DNA of 15,089 nucleotides. Origin: JAAYCB01 sp012744395. Its GTDB lineage: Bacteria > Planctomycetota > Planctomycetia > Pirellulales > Thermoguttaceae. The stretch lies in contig JAQVNJ010000143.1 of NCBI GenBank assembly GCA_028703175.1, positions 1 to 15,089 of the forward strand, in the 5' to 3' direction. A program made the translations under genes and the position numbers. The notes beneath the pieces were generated by a model that saw nothing but the letters and a program-made list of their open reading frames with translations, had not been told where the DNA came from and searched no databases. Below, one piece after another: positions 14,961 through 15,089 of the stretch (positions within the stretch are counted from its first letter, which is position 1; every line of letters starts with the position of its first letter).

Positions 14961-15089
14961 ATGAGAGGGCCCCGTTCACACCAGCCAAAGTCCACCCTGG
15001 TCGAGTTGCTCGTGGTGATTGCGATCATCGGAATCCTGATCGCGCTGCTTCTCCCCGCGGTTCAAGCGGCGAGGGAGGCCGCGCGGCGA
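14961..15089 (+). CDS. DUF1559 prepilin-like protein, N-terminal part (runs off the window)
   Basis: The first 43 codons encode a short basic leader and the type IV pilin-like hydrophobic helix LVELLVVIAIIGILIALLLP followed by AVQAAREAARR, the hallmark of planctomycete DUF1559 proteins, thought to be exported and possibly pseudopilin-like. The usual leader-peptidase site G|FTLVELL reads KSTLVELL here: Gly at -1 is Lys and Phe at +1 is Ser, so normal prepilin cleavage is doubtful. The gene continues beyond the window and its C-terminal domain cannot be checked. No strong Shine-Dalgarno is seen before ATG 14961. Confidence 0.85.
   Translation, partial: MRGPRSHQPKSTLVELLVVIAIIGILIALLLPAVQAAREAARR

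Overview
The window reads as GC-rich chromosomal DNA of a planctomycete, most likely of the Pirellulales type, possibly from a metagenome. The strongest marker is the right edge: a gene starts at 14961 with the prepilin-like DUF1559 N-terminus (LVELLVVIAIIGILIALLLP followed by AVQAAREAARR), which is massively amplified in Planctomycetota, and a decayed C-terminal piece of a second such gene lies at about 14070-14297. Housekeeping genes are scattered as singletons, also common in this phylum.

Layout, left to right. 1-209: three 67-bp tandem repeats, each with a GC hairpin. 336-1763 (+): HemG/HemY-type porphyrinogen oxidase. On the minus strand follow a radical SAM protein (1815-2687), a small conserved-looking protein (2697-2969), ketol-acid reductoisomerase ilvC (3129-4133) and acetolactate synthase small subunit ilvH (4252-4749). 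ilvH diverges from trpD (5064-6092, +). No large subunit ilvB is present.

6093-7356 is an insertion-sequence graveyard: a frameshifted IS630-type transposase remnant (minus) butts against the trpD stop codon, an unassigned ORF follows, then an IS701-type transposase N-terminal remnant. Directly downstream is a plus-strand four-gene operon (7357-11053): a Tat-exported flavoprotein with a lipobox, a tetraheme cytochrome c with a lipobox and a C-terminal membrane helix, a four-helix membrane cytochrome b, and a membrane-anchored NapC/NrfH-like cytochrome with five haem motifs. Together they look like an electron-transfer chain between the quinone pool and an extracytoplasmic FAD enzyme. The flavoprotein belongs to the fumarate reductase/flavocytochrome c superfamily, but by eye it lacks the fumarate-type catalytic His and Arg, so its substrate is unknown. 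This is the best candidate in the window for an undescribed system. The operon's stop codon is the start of a 28-bp perfect copy of an internal trpD segment (5226-5253 and 11053-11080). With the IS debris, this suggests a transferred or rearranged block.

The right part holds a membrane fatty acid desaturase (11402-12352, minus) with a possible 46-aa ORF behind it, a gene-poor stretch containing a degenerate CDGSH-like fragment, a PNPOx-fold flavin-binding protein (13169-13552, +), a C_GCAxxG_C_C-family protein (14275-14760, minus), and the DUF1559 gene that runs off the end. All family assignments were made by reading motifs; no database search was run.
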